Of a DNA stretch of 64,000 nucleotides, positions 10,540 to 20,835 are shown piece after piece (the stretch's first letter is position 1; each line of letters starts with the position of its first letter). A model generated the notes under the pieces. The model saw only the letters and a list, made by a program, of their open reading frames with translations. It did not search any database and had not been told where the DNA came from. Both the position numbers and the translations under genes were made by a program. Source of the DNA: Neoceratodus forsteri (Eukaryota > Chordata > Ceratodontiformes > Ceratodontidae); assembly GCA_016271365.2 (NCBI GenBank), contig CM028129.1, positions 1,011,295,501 through 1,011,359,500 on the forward strand, written 5' to 3'.

Positions 10540-11721
10540 CTAATGGGAGTGCCGCTCCCTACTCTGGCTCCTTCGCTGCCTGTGCCTCCTCAGGACCCCA
10601 GTCTCATCTATCCTGCGAAGGATATCGAGTGATGCCCTCACCACCTGCAGGATCTCCTGCAGTGCCTCCCAGATGTCTTAGAGCTGGTGTGTACCTAGGA
10701 CAAGGGAGCACAGTCAATAGGTGTGAATGCACAGCCCCATAAAGCCCACCCACTGTGCATGGCATACAGCCGTGGGACATACCTCTGTGTTGGTGTGTGA
10801 CCAGCCACATTGATCACGTCCACATGACCAGCCCACCCAGACGCATACAGGCATGCAGAACGCTGCACACACCCACCGGCCATGTCACGCACAGCACCAC
10901 CGTTGCCATTTAGTGACATGGCTATGTGGTGTAAAGGCAGTGGCACAGTCATGTACCAGGTGCATGCATGGACCACCATCAATGCACTCCCAGACATGCA
11001 TTGCCACTGGACAGTGCTGACTGTAACAAGTTGCGTGCATGGCAATGGTGTCGATGGATGGTGGCCATGCCCCACTGCCCACCCTGTTACACAGCATGCA
11101 ATAGTAATCATGGAGGTATGGCACTCACCATCATTGGGCCGGTCCCTTGGGTGCTGTGGATTCTTGCCTCGCTTGGCCTCCCTCTTCTCTTCATTGCGCC
11201 ACAGCTCACAGGCCAGGCGCCATTCCTCTGGGCCTGTGGTGCAAACATGGAGAGAGGAAAATGAGTGCAATCCCATAGCAAAGCCCCCCTGCCCCCAGGT
11301 GTGTGCCCTCCCTCCCAGCCAGACCCACTCCACACCCTGATAACACCACCACAGCCAACCCAGGACAGTCCCTCCCCCATGTGCTGGACACATGCAACTG
11401 TGATACCCATATGGAAGATAAAAGTGTGTTGACGTAACACCTACCTGGCCGTGGCACCGTGCCCCTCCTGGCAAGTCTCCGCAGGCGGGCTAGCAGTTCT
11501 GGCTCCCTCTGCCGCAGGTCCCCATACCTATGGCGGCACTGCTCTGCACTTCTCCCCCATCCAATGGCTTCGTCCAATGCAGTGACCACCTTCTCCCACA
11601 CCTGGCTCCTGGACCTGTCCAGGGGTGCCTCCCCGAACAGTGGTCCGTGGTGTGACTCCACTATGGCCACTAGGTTTGCCAGTTCCAACTGCGTCCACTG
11701 AGCAGCCCTCCTGCATGCCAT
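10540..11721 (-). pseudogene. Myb/SANT-like DNA-binding protein of Harbinger (second Myb gene), three exons
   Basis: Exon 1 (11721-11455) begins MACRRAAQWTQLELANLV and contains a trihelix Myb/SANT-like fold: tryptophans at residue 9 and in 'RSQVWEKVV', then 'CRHRYGDLRQREPELLARL'. It ends at a CCAG|GTAGGT donor. Exon 2 (11233-11129) reads 'GPEEWRLACELWRNEEKREA' and on to 'RPNDG' and ends G|GTGAGT. Exon 3 (10694-10540) reads 'DIWEALQEILQVVRASLDIL' and ends in an Arg-rich 'RRHRQRRSQSRE' tail. All junctions are phase 1 and agree, which strongly supports the model. One in-frame TAA at 10678-10680 lies just before 'DIWEAL', so this copy is truncated. The helical third exon could mediate dimer formation or transposase binding. 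This is inferred from known Harbinger Myb partners. Confidence 0.7.
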
Positions 11722-12323
11722 TATCTCTGCTCAGTCTGCAAATATGGCACTCTGCAGCATGGCTCCCCACATGCGGATGCTGTGCAGTACAGCATTGCCA
11801 TTCCCTATCGCGCTGTCATCGAACAGCGCAATAGTGGTGCACCCATGCTTGACTCATGGCACCTAGGGGGCCAAGGTTGGGCACAGGGTCAAGGGTCTCT
11901 GGTGCATGGACACACACAGTGCCATTGGAACACAATGCATGTAGTGCAATTGGCTGCCTGTGTGCCACCGCCAGTAGCAGCCTACCACGCTGTTGCCCCA
12001 GTGCGCCTATGATGGCCCAGTGCTACAGCGCCATGTAGGTGAACATCGCTATAGTGCCACTGGCACAATGGTGGCCATGCCCTGCATTGCTTCCCGTGCA
12101 CAGCACGTCAGCAGCACAGCAGATGCCTGCATCAGCAACCTGGGCATGTGCAGTGAGGTGTGTACTACGCATGTCACAGAACTGCGCCATTGGCTCAGCA
12201 TGTTCAACACAATTGCGCAAAGTACAACAGCGCGACATTCAGTCATCATATGCAAAACAGCTAATCAGCCATGCAATGGCGCAGCACTGCAATTTGCATC
12301 CACTTAAAGTTGCGCCTCACCTC

Positions 12324-12348
12324 ATTTGCATGGGTTGCGCTATAAAAG
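12324..12348 (+). promoter_or_regulatory. octamer plus TATA box for the plus-strand Myb gene
   Basis: ATTTGCAT (octamer) at 12324-12331 and TATAAAAG at 12341-12348 lie at suitable spacing upstream of a short non-coding first exon. That exon ends at the TTG|GTGAGT donor (12395). Confidence 0.6.
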
Positions 12349-12371
12349 TGCGACATTGGGCTGCAGTGGCC

Positions 12372-15306
12372 ATAGTCGGTTACTGCAGTCTATTGGTGAG
12401 TTGAATGCTGTTTGGGACTGTGTACTGTGGATTTAGGGACATGCATGGGACTGCACAGCCACAGGTAACAACTGCCATTCTTACAGGCTAAATAATGACC
12501 AAGCAAGTTGTGGAAGAGGAAGAACACAGTGGTGTGAGGAGGAGGAGGCCTAATTTTACCATGGCCGAGACCGAAGCCCTGTTTGAGGCCTACCTGGATC
12601 AGGAGTCGCTTCTCAGCGGACAGCAGGGAACACCTCAAGCCCATGCTGCTGCATGGGAGGAGGTGGCACATGCTGTGAACCTGCATGGCAGCCACCAGTG
12701 CTCCGTGCAGGAGTGCAAGAAGAAGATGGGCACAGACAGGAGGAGGATAAAGGAGAAGCTGGCTGCCATCAGGGCAGCATGAGCTGCGACAGGTGGGGGA
12801 CAGCCGGAGGTGGTACACCTGACTCCACAGGAGGAGAGGATTGCTGGAAGCATGCAGCATTGTGTCATTGAGGGTGTTCCAGGTGGTGGCTTCCAGACAG
12901 GTGGTGGCCCGTCACTGCATGGTAAGTCATGGTCTGTCTATGGGGGGTGGCAGGGTAGGTCACATGCAGTAACGCAGCCTTGTTTTCCCTTACAGATCCT
13001 GAGCATCTGCATGGGTCCGCGGTGGGCCTCTCCACTGGGGACAGTCAGCTAGAGATGGAGGAAGGCCCATCCACCTCACAGGTATACGTGGCTCAGTGCG
13101 ACAGTGGGCCCACCTGGCTGTCCACACTGACATTTTTTTTTTAATTCAACATGTTTTATTAGGCATATCACAGTGCAACAAAGTTTAAGGATTGAATGTT
13201 GTACCATCCATGTACACTGAAGAAAGCCCTAAAATATCCCCCCATCCCCCCTCCCCCCCACAGTGCACTCTACTATCTTTATTATCCTAAAATTAACCAA
13301 GGGACAGCAAGAGGAGTCACTGAGATATAATTAGAGATGGAGGAGAGGCTCGTGAAGACAACCGGAGAGGTCATAGCAAGATAAATACAGAGCATATAAC
13401 TCCCCCCAATTTTTGTTGAAAGATGAGAGGCGATGGTGCGCACTTGCAATTAAATGTTCTAGGTGGAGTGCAAATGATATTTCATGCAACCATTCGGCAT
13501 AGGAAATGGTAACTTGATCCGTTCAGTGTCTAAGCACTAATTTTTTGACCGTCATAGAGATTAAAGCCATATAAAACCGCTCTCTTTCACCGGAATTCCG
13601 GAGTAATCTCCCAAAATGCATATGACAGGGGAGAAAAGGCCCTGAAGGCCCAACAAAGGATCCAGAGCGGATTCGATTTCGGTCTACAACAGGGGTATCC
13701 TTTCACAGGACCACAATATATGAAGGAGCGAGCCTTCCTCTTTATTACACCTAGTACACATATTGGAGGTAAGCCTCTTCATTCAGGCCAATTTTACCGG
13801 AGTATAATACAGATTATTTAGGATACAGTATTGTGTAAATCTGTAACGGTCCTGGGTGAGATATGTGTATAGGCCCGTCCATATTGTATGCCAGTTAATA
13901 ACTTCATCAGGGAATAAAACCTGCCAGACCGGGGAACCGGCACTCGAGTGAGACTGAGAGAAAGTGAGAATCAGCTTGTATACCATGGAAATGCCATAGG
14001 ATTTACAAGCCAAAGTCTTTATTTGTTTGAGAAAAACTTCAATACGAGAAGGGTTACACTGTTTCCCTATTACCTTAACTAGTAGGTGTTTAAGCTGTAA
14101 ATCCACACTGATGTGGTTGTAACAGGTGCAGAGGAAGCCCTGCCCGTGTCCCAGCATGACAGCATCCACGGATGCCAGCATGCTGTGACACAGGCCGGTG
14201 CCGAGTCCATCACCGATGATGATGTCGCCAATGGCATGGGCAGTGACACGTGTGTGCCATGGGATGGCCATACATCAGGTAACATCATGGCCATGGCTGT
14301 GGGTGGTGCTACCGTGGAGGCCTGTGTGTCAGCACAGTCCCAGCCTGTGCCTGTCAGCACCAGTGGGGCAGCACTGGTGTTTGTTCAGGACAGTGGGACT
14401 GTTGCTGCCACTGTGGTGGCACCACTGAGCCCTGGGGAGCAGCAGCCAGAGGGGCAGCATCAGCGCTCAGCCAAAGGGCTTGGGGGTACAGGGTCCAGTG
14501 GCAGCATCTGTGCACCACCTGTGAACATGCCCAGACCTGATCCTGGTGCACAGCGCCCATCCTCAAGGGGTGCTGAGCATCAGGGCCACACACACCCTGA
14601 GGGACAGGATGCCGAGGAGGAAGATGACCTCTTGGACGAACACACCCACCCACTGCAAGCATCAGTCCAGCAGCAGATGCGGCCTGCGATGTCGGTGGAT
14701 GCAATGCGTGCGGCTCTGAAGCAGGCAGAGGAGTGTCACAGCAGAGACACCGCTCTGATCCTGGCAGGGATGGACCGGTTGTGGGAGGATGTGACCACTG
14801 CCACTGACAGGCATGCACAGGCATTCACTGCTGTCATGGCCACAATGGGCACACAGTCATGTGCCCATGCGTCGCGTACACCATGCAGTGCACTGTCCAC
14901 CCCCATTCCCGGCATCATGCGACACCCTCCCTGTCGACACCAGGTTCAGCTGTGGGCATCCCTAGCACACCTGGCGCAGGCATGTTCGGTGTGCTGCAGA
15001 CCCCTCTGTGAGCATGGTCGCGTTCACGCAGTGGAACCCCTGGGGGACCATCGATGCCACCCCATGAGGCCAGTGGTCAGCCTGTTAGTGCTGGCCAGTC
15101 TCGGTGGGGCCGCCCAAGCATCCATGGTGGCCGGGGCACTGTGTCACATGACTGACCTCTCTCCCAAAGCAGCTACTGTCTGGTGCTGCCCTGTGTGCAT
15201 TGTGTCTTTCAGTGGGCAGTGCACGGGTGGGTACCTGGCCCTGCATGCGGGCACACAGTCCATCTGCACACCCTCCCAGCTGCTGTCCGCAGTTGCATGT
15301 GCATGA
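12372..15306 (+). pseudogene. NAIF1-like Myb/SANT protein of Harbinger (first Myb gene), four exons
   Basis: The non-coding exon 1 ends at 12395. The intron ends at TTACAG (12486), and the ATG is at 12495. Exon 2 encodes an Arg-rich start, then 'PNFTMAETEALFEAYLDQES', 'AAWEEVAHAVN', 'CSVQECKKKMGTDRRRIKEK', a Myb/SANT-like domain of the NAIF1/Myb_DNA-bind_5 type. A TGA at 12780-12782 interrupts it, but the same frame continues with 'PQEERIAGSM'. Exon 2 ends G|GTAAGT (12921). Exon 3 is 12996-13081 (acidic, phase consistent). The following intron contains an L1 insert and ends AACAG at 14125. Exon 4 holds a long frame (to 15306) with acidic 'DAEEEDDLLDEH' and a helical 'ALKQAEECHSRDTALILAGM' tail. 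The exon 3/4 phase is off by one. The gene is decayed. By analogy it would bind the transposon ends and help nuclear import of the transposase. Confidence 0.65.
13131..14101 (-). mobile_element. 5'-truncated L1-type LINE tail inside the Harbinger intron
   Basis: It is flanked by the exact 10-bp direct repeat TCCACACTGA (13121-13130 and 14102-14111). A poly-T run at 13133-13142 is the A-tail of a minus-strand insert. The minus-strand reading gives the end of an L1 ORF2: 'DRYRFTQYCILNNLYYTPVK' (about 13783-13850), then a cysteine motif region 'CTRCNKEEGSLLHILWSCER'. Stops follow in the 3' part. The insertion separates exons 3 and 4 of the Myb gene without changing them. Confidence 0.85.
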
Positions 15307-15643
15307 TGATGCCTGCATTGTGCTGTACACCAATGTGCAATGGTGCTTAGCATCTGACACACGCACATGGACAGGCAGTGGGCGTGGTGGTCTGTGGACA
15401 TGTGTGTGGCTAGGGGTGGCATTCTGGGTCGGTGTGCCTTCTACCCTATGTGCAAGTTTGGTGTGTTGTGTGTGTGTGTGCGTGTGTGTCCATCTACATG
15501 GCATGTTAGACCTCACCCATCCCTGGTTGTGTGTGTGGTTCCATGCCCTGCCATGTCCCTTGACGGCATGCACCCCTGGTGTGTGTCCATGCGTGGTTGT
15601 GGGTTGTGCCTTAGCCACTGGTGGTTGCACATGGCCCCATGAC
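15307..15643. other. intergenic segment between convergent Myb and transposase genes
   Basis: TG-rich sequence with a GTGTGTGTG run near 15468-15488. No gene is seen. Transcription of the Myb gene and the transposase converges here. Confidence 0.45.
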
Positions 15644-16899
15644 TTACCTGGGTTGGCTGAAGTGCTCCTTCATGATGGTGTCCCGGTGCAGCTGTGCCAG
15701 CCAGAGCAGTCGGGGGTCCCGTCGTCCAAGGGAGAGCTGCCCATCACCATTGTCACCGGCATCCTCATCGTCCCCACCTCTGTCTCCCTCTTCAACCTGT
15801 ATGGCTATCCCACATTCGTTGGTTATGTTGTGCAGGATGCAACAGGCCAGGAATAGCCTGCAGGCCTTTGAGGGGCTGTACTATAGGGCACTGCCAGAGG
15901 TGTCCAGGCAATGGAAACATGCCTTCAGCATCCTGAACACCCGCTCGATGACATTACATGTAGTGGCATGTGCCTCATTGTAGCGTTGCTGCAATGGGGC
16001 CGCAGGCCACGGGTATGGTGTGAGTAGCCAGGGACAGAGTGGTTATCCACTGTCACCTGTGTGCAGAGGGTGGAGGTTAGTTTGGTGATCAGTATCAGCC
16101 TGCCCTGGGCCATGTAGGCCACTACCCATGTCACCTCTGACCATGCCCCTCCAGGCCCTATGATTGTCCATGTGGTTTGCATACTCACCCACTAGGTGTC
16201 TAGTGGGGATATCCCCACTCTCGAATCTGTGGCACAGTGCCAACTGGTGCCAGATGAAGGCATCGTGTGCTCCCCCAAGGTAAGTGGCACAGACTTTGCT
16301 TATGTGCCCCCTGGCATCGCACACCACCTGGCAGTTGATGCTAGCATAGCCCTTGCGATTGATGTATGCAGCTCCCTCAAGGCCAGGTGGTGTGTGGATG
16401 GCCACATGGGTGCAGTCTATTGTCCCTAGCACACCAGGCATACGTGCTACCCTGTGGAATTCCTGTATGTTTGCTGTGCGCTCCGCCGGCGTGCTGGGGA
16501 AATGGATGTACTTCGCAGCATGTGGCAGCAGTGTGCTGAGGAGTTGGGTGAGGTGGCATGACGTGGCCAACTGGGTAATGCCTGTAGTGTCCCCAGTTGG
16601 TCTCTGGAAGGTACCCGTGGCGAGCAAGCACATGCAAGCTGTCACTTTGGTCTCCACTGACAGGGCATGGATGCCTGCATCACATCACTGCACAGCTCAC
16701 AGAGCCACCTCAGAATTGCCCGATTCAGGTGGCACCAGCCCACGATCTCAGTATCACTGTACAGCTTGAAGCTGGTGTGGGCTCGGTACTGCCTGTTGGG
16801 GGCATACCGCCGACGGGCCCTTCCATGGCCACGCCCCCCTGCTGCCCACCTTCTCACCCCCTTCATTACTGCCTCCATCTGGTTGGTGGCACTGGCCAT
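15644..16899 (-). pseudogene. HARBI1-type DDE transposase, two exons
   Basis: The start is MASATNQMEAV at 16899, followed by 'RRYAPNRQYRAHTSF'. A one-base frameshift at about 16664 precedes 'ALSVETKV.ACMCLLATGTFQ'. Then come YIHFP, 'GTIDCTHVAIHTPPG' (first D), 'YINRKGYASINCQVVCDARG' and 'YLGGAHDAFIW' (second D). Exon 1 ends G|GTGAGT at 16189. Exon 2 begins at 16056 (acceptor ACAG) and restores 'GDSG', but the next codon is TAA (16043-16045), where the family has GDSGYPL. It continues 'PWLLTPYPWPAAPLQQRYNE' and 'VIERVFRMLKACFHCLD' (E), has a TAG at 15881-15883, and ends 'KEHFSQPR' at 15644. The enzyme would cut and join transposon ends. It is inactive here because of one frameshift and two stops. 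Confidence 0.85.
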
Positions 16900-17450
16900 G
16901 TCCCTGGCTTGTGTTCACCCCCCCAGCAGCTGTTTCTGTGTTTCCCCCGCTGTCCTGGCTGCTACTTTCCCTGCACCGGGAACACCTAAATGTGGTGGCC
17001 TCTGTGCTGTGTGGCACTTCCCCCTTCTGCACTGGCTGTGTCTCCCCAAACCTTCCCTGTGCCTCTCTGTTCAGGGTGCCCTTTCCCTGGCCTGCCCTGT
17101 GTGTCCCTCCTGCACAGTTTGACTTGCTATGGTTCAGCCTCATGTGCCTTCCCTGTAGCGTTCTTGTGCCTCTCCCTTGTTCCTTTTTATTTTGGCTCAT
17201 TTCCGCTATCGTGCAACTTCTGCTTGCTCCCCTATTGAGCATGGTGAATGTTGTTGAATATTGCACTGCGCCATTTATGCATGGTTCCTTCACCTTCAGT
17301 TGCGCATACATTCATTATCATTGCACTATTGCTCAGCGTGATTTGGGAGGCGCATCTGCCTCCCACTGAATATTGCAGAATGGCGCATTTTCTGACTTGC
17401 ACTGGAGCAACTCTATTGCGCATGGCGCAACCCTTTTGAATATCTTGGCC
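16900..17450. other. Harbinger right arm, non-coding
   Basis: A pyrimidine-rich leader upstream of the transposase, then subterminal gcgcca/gcgcaa words (17265-17430) and the terminal inverted repeat. No gene. Confidence 0.55.
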
Positions 17451-17764
17451 ATAATATTTAATTAAAGGAAGGCACGCAGTGTCAGCAAAGTGAGCTGCAA
17501 CATGACTTATTACAAAAAATGAAACCAAGAACAAAACAATTTCTATTGCTGAAAGCATAATGGTGTGGGGAAGGCATTGGGGCAAGGTGGGGAATGTGAT
17601 TTACCAGTGTGAGGCTGAAGAAATACAGGATTAACAAAATGTATTTATTTATTGAAATGTTTCAGCAGGAAGGCACATTGAACAACAAGTTGCTTGTCTC
17701 CCGGTGAAACCTGGGGGGGGGGTACAACTGGATGAAGAATTAGACATACAGGTTTAACAGTTCA
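17451..17764 (+). repeat. Harbinger flank and interspersed repeat, copy 3
   Basis: 17640-17720 repeats the start of the 4816 repeat: 'tatttatttattgaaatg', then 'aggcacattgaacaac', then 'cctgggggg'. The rest is unremarkable A+T-rich DNA. Confidence 0.45.
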
Positions 17765-19461
17765 ATTTTCATGGAGGAGGGCAAGGGCAGAGGACCAGTG
17801 CAGGAAGGGAAGGGAAAAAACTGCAGGCAAACGGATTCTATAAATTTCACAGCAGATAGAGTAAGTGAAGAACTGGGCAGACTTAGGGTGAATAAGGCAA
17901 TGGGGACCGACAGCCTACAACCAAGGGTACTCAGGGAGCTGAGGGAGGAGCCAACACCACATCTTGCAAAACTGTTTAACTTGTCGTTGGACACAGGCAT
18001 GGTGCCTGGGAACTGGAAGAGGGCAGAGGTGGTTGCACTACACAAGAGGGAAAGAAAGGATGAGATCAAAAGCTACCATCCTATTAATCTCACTTCCGTG
18101 GTGGGGAAGGTAATAGAAACATTGCTAAAGGAAAGGCTGGTGGAATACCTGGTGGTCAATGGCATGCAGGATGAAAGGTAGCATGGCTTCACCAATGGAA
18201 GGTCCTGCCTGACTAATCTGATAGCGTTTTTCGATTGGGTGATGCAGATAGTGGACCAGGGAGGGGTGGTGGATGTGGCCTATCTGGATTTCAGTAAGGC
18301 CTTCTACATCATCCTGTATAAAAGGCTGGTCAATAAGCTGGAGAGCCTGGCGGTAGGCCAGAGAGTTACTAGGTGGGTGGGGAACTGGTTGATGGGAAGG
18401 AGTCAAACAGTCGCGATAAATGGAGTACATTCCAGGGAACAGGCAGTGATCAGCGTGGTTCCGCAAGGGTCAGTGCTGGGACCATTACTCTTAAACATCT
18501 ATACTAGCAACCTAGCAGAGGGATTGGAAGGAAGGGTGTGCCTATTCATGAATGATACAAAGGTCTGCAATAGGGTAGACTCACAAGCAGGAATGGAGGC
18601 CATGAGGCAATACCTGGAGATGCTGGAGAAATGGTCAGGAACCTGGCAACTAAAATTTAATGTGAAAAAGTGTGAGGTGATGCACCTGGGGTGGAAAAAC
18701 ACAAAGGTATCTTACTTCCTTGGGGGGGAGGAAATCAAGGAAACAGAACAGGAAAGGGACCTGGGGATTATTGTATCAAGGAATCTTATGGTGGGGAACC
18801 AGTGTAGCAACGCAATGGGTAAGGCAAATTGTATGTTGGCCTGTATTGTGAGGGGCTTTACTAGCAGAAGGAGCGAGGTGCTAATGCCACTGTACAGAAT
18901 TATGGTGAAGCTGCACCTGGAGTATGGGGTGCAGCTCTGGAGACTGCACTTACGTACGGATATTGAGATGATGGAGAGGGTTCAGAGAAGAGCAACCAAG
19001 ATGGTACATGGGATGCAGGATAAACCATAAGAGCAGAGGTAGAGGGAGCTAAATCTGTACCTACTAGAGTCTATGAGGGAGAGGGGGGACATGATTGAGA
19101 CTTTTAAATACTTGAAGGGGATAAATAAGGTGAAGGAGGGAAGCTTGCTCAAAAAGAAGGAGGGAGCAAACGCAAGGGGACATGATCTCACATTAAAAGG
19201 AGGGAAATACAGAGGCAATGTCAGGGGGCAGTTCTTCATGGAGAGGGTGGTAGAGGCCTGGAACAGTCTGCCAGAGGAGGTAATGGGATCCGACACAGTG
19301 GAGGGATTCAAGAAAGCATGGGACAGACATATGGGGTTGGGAAGGGGGTGAAACTCTGGAGGTAGTATAAGGGTGGTGGGGAGCATGGTAGGATGTAAAG
19401 GGCACACAAGATGGGCCGGTGTGGTCTTTTTCTGTCATCAAATTTCTGTGTAATCTGTGTA
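17765..19461 (+). mobile_element. CR1 retrotransposon B, 5'-truncated
   Basis: CR1 reverse transcriptase and 3' end. It begins within the linker before the RT palm and ends in the CR1 tail 'tctgtgtaatctgtgtaat'. Its reading frame is described separately. Confidence 0.9.
17771..19354 (+). pseudogene. CR1 reverse transcriptase, one frame with three nonsense codons
   Basis: A single frame runs for about 1.58 kb: 'RVNKAMGTDSLQPRVLRELR', 'LHKRERKDEIKSYHPINLTS', 'VAYLDFSKAFYIILYKRLVN', '[15 protein letters not shown]', 'CLFMNDTKVCN', 'LGWKN', 'MVKLHLEYGVQLW', 'ERGDMIETFKYLKGI' and 'VVEAWNSLPEEV'. It is broken only by TAG at 18179-18181 (usual CAG of RQHGF), TAA at 19028-19030 (usual TAT of PYE) and a TAG shortly after. 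The catalytic F-x-D-D is F-M-N-D, so the first aspartate is lost. CR1 RT copies RNA into DNA at the nicked target. This copy has no indels, which suggests younger decay than its neighbours. Confidence 0.85.
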
Positions 19462-20020
19462 ATATCCAAGAAATTAAACATTCAATTACATTTGTAACAA
19501 GGCACAGTTAAAAAATATCATAAATAATCATGCAATCACATTTGTGACATAATATACAGTTAAATATATCATACTTGTGGAATATGCATTTAATTACAAG
19601 TGGCATATCCGAGGAACATAGTACAGAAATTTGATGTTGCCTTGGAGCCAACTCCTTACAGGAATGGATCATGGTTAAGAGGCAGATTATTTAGCAATTA
19701 TTGAATGAATGAATGAATGAATGAATGAACGAATAAGGTGCAGTGGGGGGACATCAAGGTGGGTAGAGGGGTAGACAGGGGAAACCAGCTGGGGGAAGGA
19801 GAGGATAAAGATTGGTGGAACATTACCGGAGAAAAGTGAGCAAAAAAATAAATCAGTTATGAGGGGCAAGTTATCACAGGACACAGGGCTAGTGCAATTT
19901 GGGAGCACCTCAGACAGAACAAAAAGTGCAAATTATTAGCTCAAGTGAACTAATTCCTTTGATTAAATGTAGGGGAGTAGAGACTGGGGCAGGAGAGAGG
20001 TGAGGGTAAGGGATAGGAAA
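19462..20020. other. A+T-rich spacer with (GAAT)n
   Basis: There is no gene. A GAAT microsatellite lies at 19702-19734. 'attacatttgtaacaaggcacagtta' type words recur twice (about 19488 and 19530). Confidence 0.5.
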
Positions 20021-20835
20021 GGGAAGGATGAGTCATACCTGGAACTAGCCCCTTCAGAGTGTGGAGATCATTACCAGTGGTGGAATGAGGTGAGGACTTA
20101 CAATAAGGGGCTGGAGTAGGCAAGGGCAAGTTGGGTAGAGATAGTAGATGGGATGGCAAAGGGAAGGAGGAGGAGGGGTGGGAGAAACTTGCCTAAGACT
20201 AGGCCTCTTCAAGATGCTGAGAACCCTGCCAGAGAGCAGAGTCAGGCAGGGATGAATTAGGTAGAGAGGATGGAGGGGGAAATGAGAGGGAAGGAAGAGT
20301 CATTTCCCAGTGCTGGACCCATCCAGGATGCTGAAAACCCTGCTAGGGGGCAGAACTAGGTGAGGATAAGTCGGAAAGAAAGAAAGGAAAGGATGAAAGG
20401 AAAGGAGGGAAGAGGAGGGAAAGAAGAAGCTTGCCTAAGACTAGGCCACTCAAGGATGCTGAGAACCCTGCCAGAGTGCAGAATCAGGGGAGGACTAATT
20501 GGGTAGAAAGGATAAAGGGGGAGGGGAGTGAAGGAAGAGTAATTGCCCAGTGCTGGGCCCCTCCAGGATGCAGAGAACCCTGCCAGGGATTAGAATTAGA
20601 CAAGAAGAAGTTGGGAAGAGGGAAAAGGGGGGATAGAAGAGGAAAGGAAAAAAGAACGATGGAGGGAAGAAACTTACCTGAGAGTAGACATTCCCAGGGT
20701 GCTAAGAATCTCGACAGAGGACAGATTTAGGCAAGAACAAAGTGGGTAGAAAGGAGAGAGGGGGAGGGGAAGGGAAGGAGGAGGCTTTCCCAGTGCTAGA
20801 CCCCTTCAGGATGCTGAGAACCCATGGAGAAATGG
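20021..20835 (+). repeat. dimeric tandem repeat, about 120-bp monomers alternating A/B
   Basis: The landmark 'ggatgctgagaaccctgcca' and its variants recur at about 20207, 20323, 20446, 20564, 20689 and 20806. Every other unit starts 'cttgcctaagactaggcc' (20193, 20430, 20675). The units between start 'ttcccagtgctggacc' (20311, 20546, 20790). The higher-order period is therefore about 240 bp. A looser copy lies at about 20040. The plus strand is purine-rich throughout. Confidence 0.75.

Larger units (their letters stand above)
8733..17450. mobile_element. PIF/Harbinger DNA transposon with three genes
   Basis: The terminal inverted repeats are GGCCCAGATATTCAAA at 8733 and, reverse-complemented, GGCCAAGATATTCAAA ending at 17450. 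Subterminal DNA on both sides is full of gcgcaa words. Inside are a HARBI1-type DDE transposase (minus, 16899 to 15644), a Myb/SANT-like gene on the minus strand (11721 to 10540) and another on the plus strand (12341 to about 15300). At 8.7 kb it is long for the superfamily, of which 971 bp is a later L1 insert. The TWA target duplication usual for Harbinger is not clean (flanks ACTTT and ATAAT). All three genes carry nonsense or frameshift changes, so the copy is dead. Confidence 0.85.

Noticed and set aside
8728..17455. A clean TWA target duplication for Harbinger
   Set aside because: The flanking bases ACTTT and ATAAT do not give an identical trinucleotide. Mutation since insertion is possible.
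19073..19441. Minus-strand frames opposite CR1 sequences (here and in every CR1 copy)
   Set aside because: They are antisense shadows of reverse-transcriptase coding sequence.
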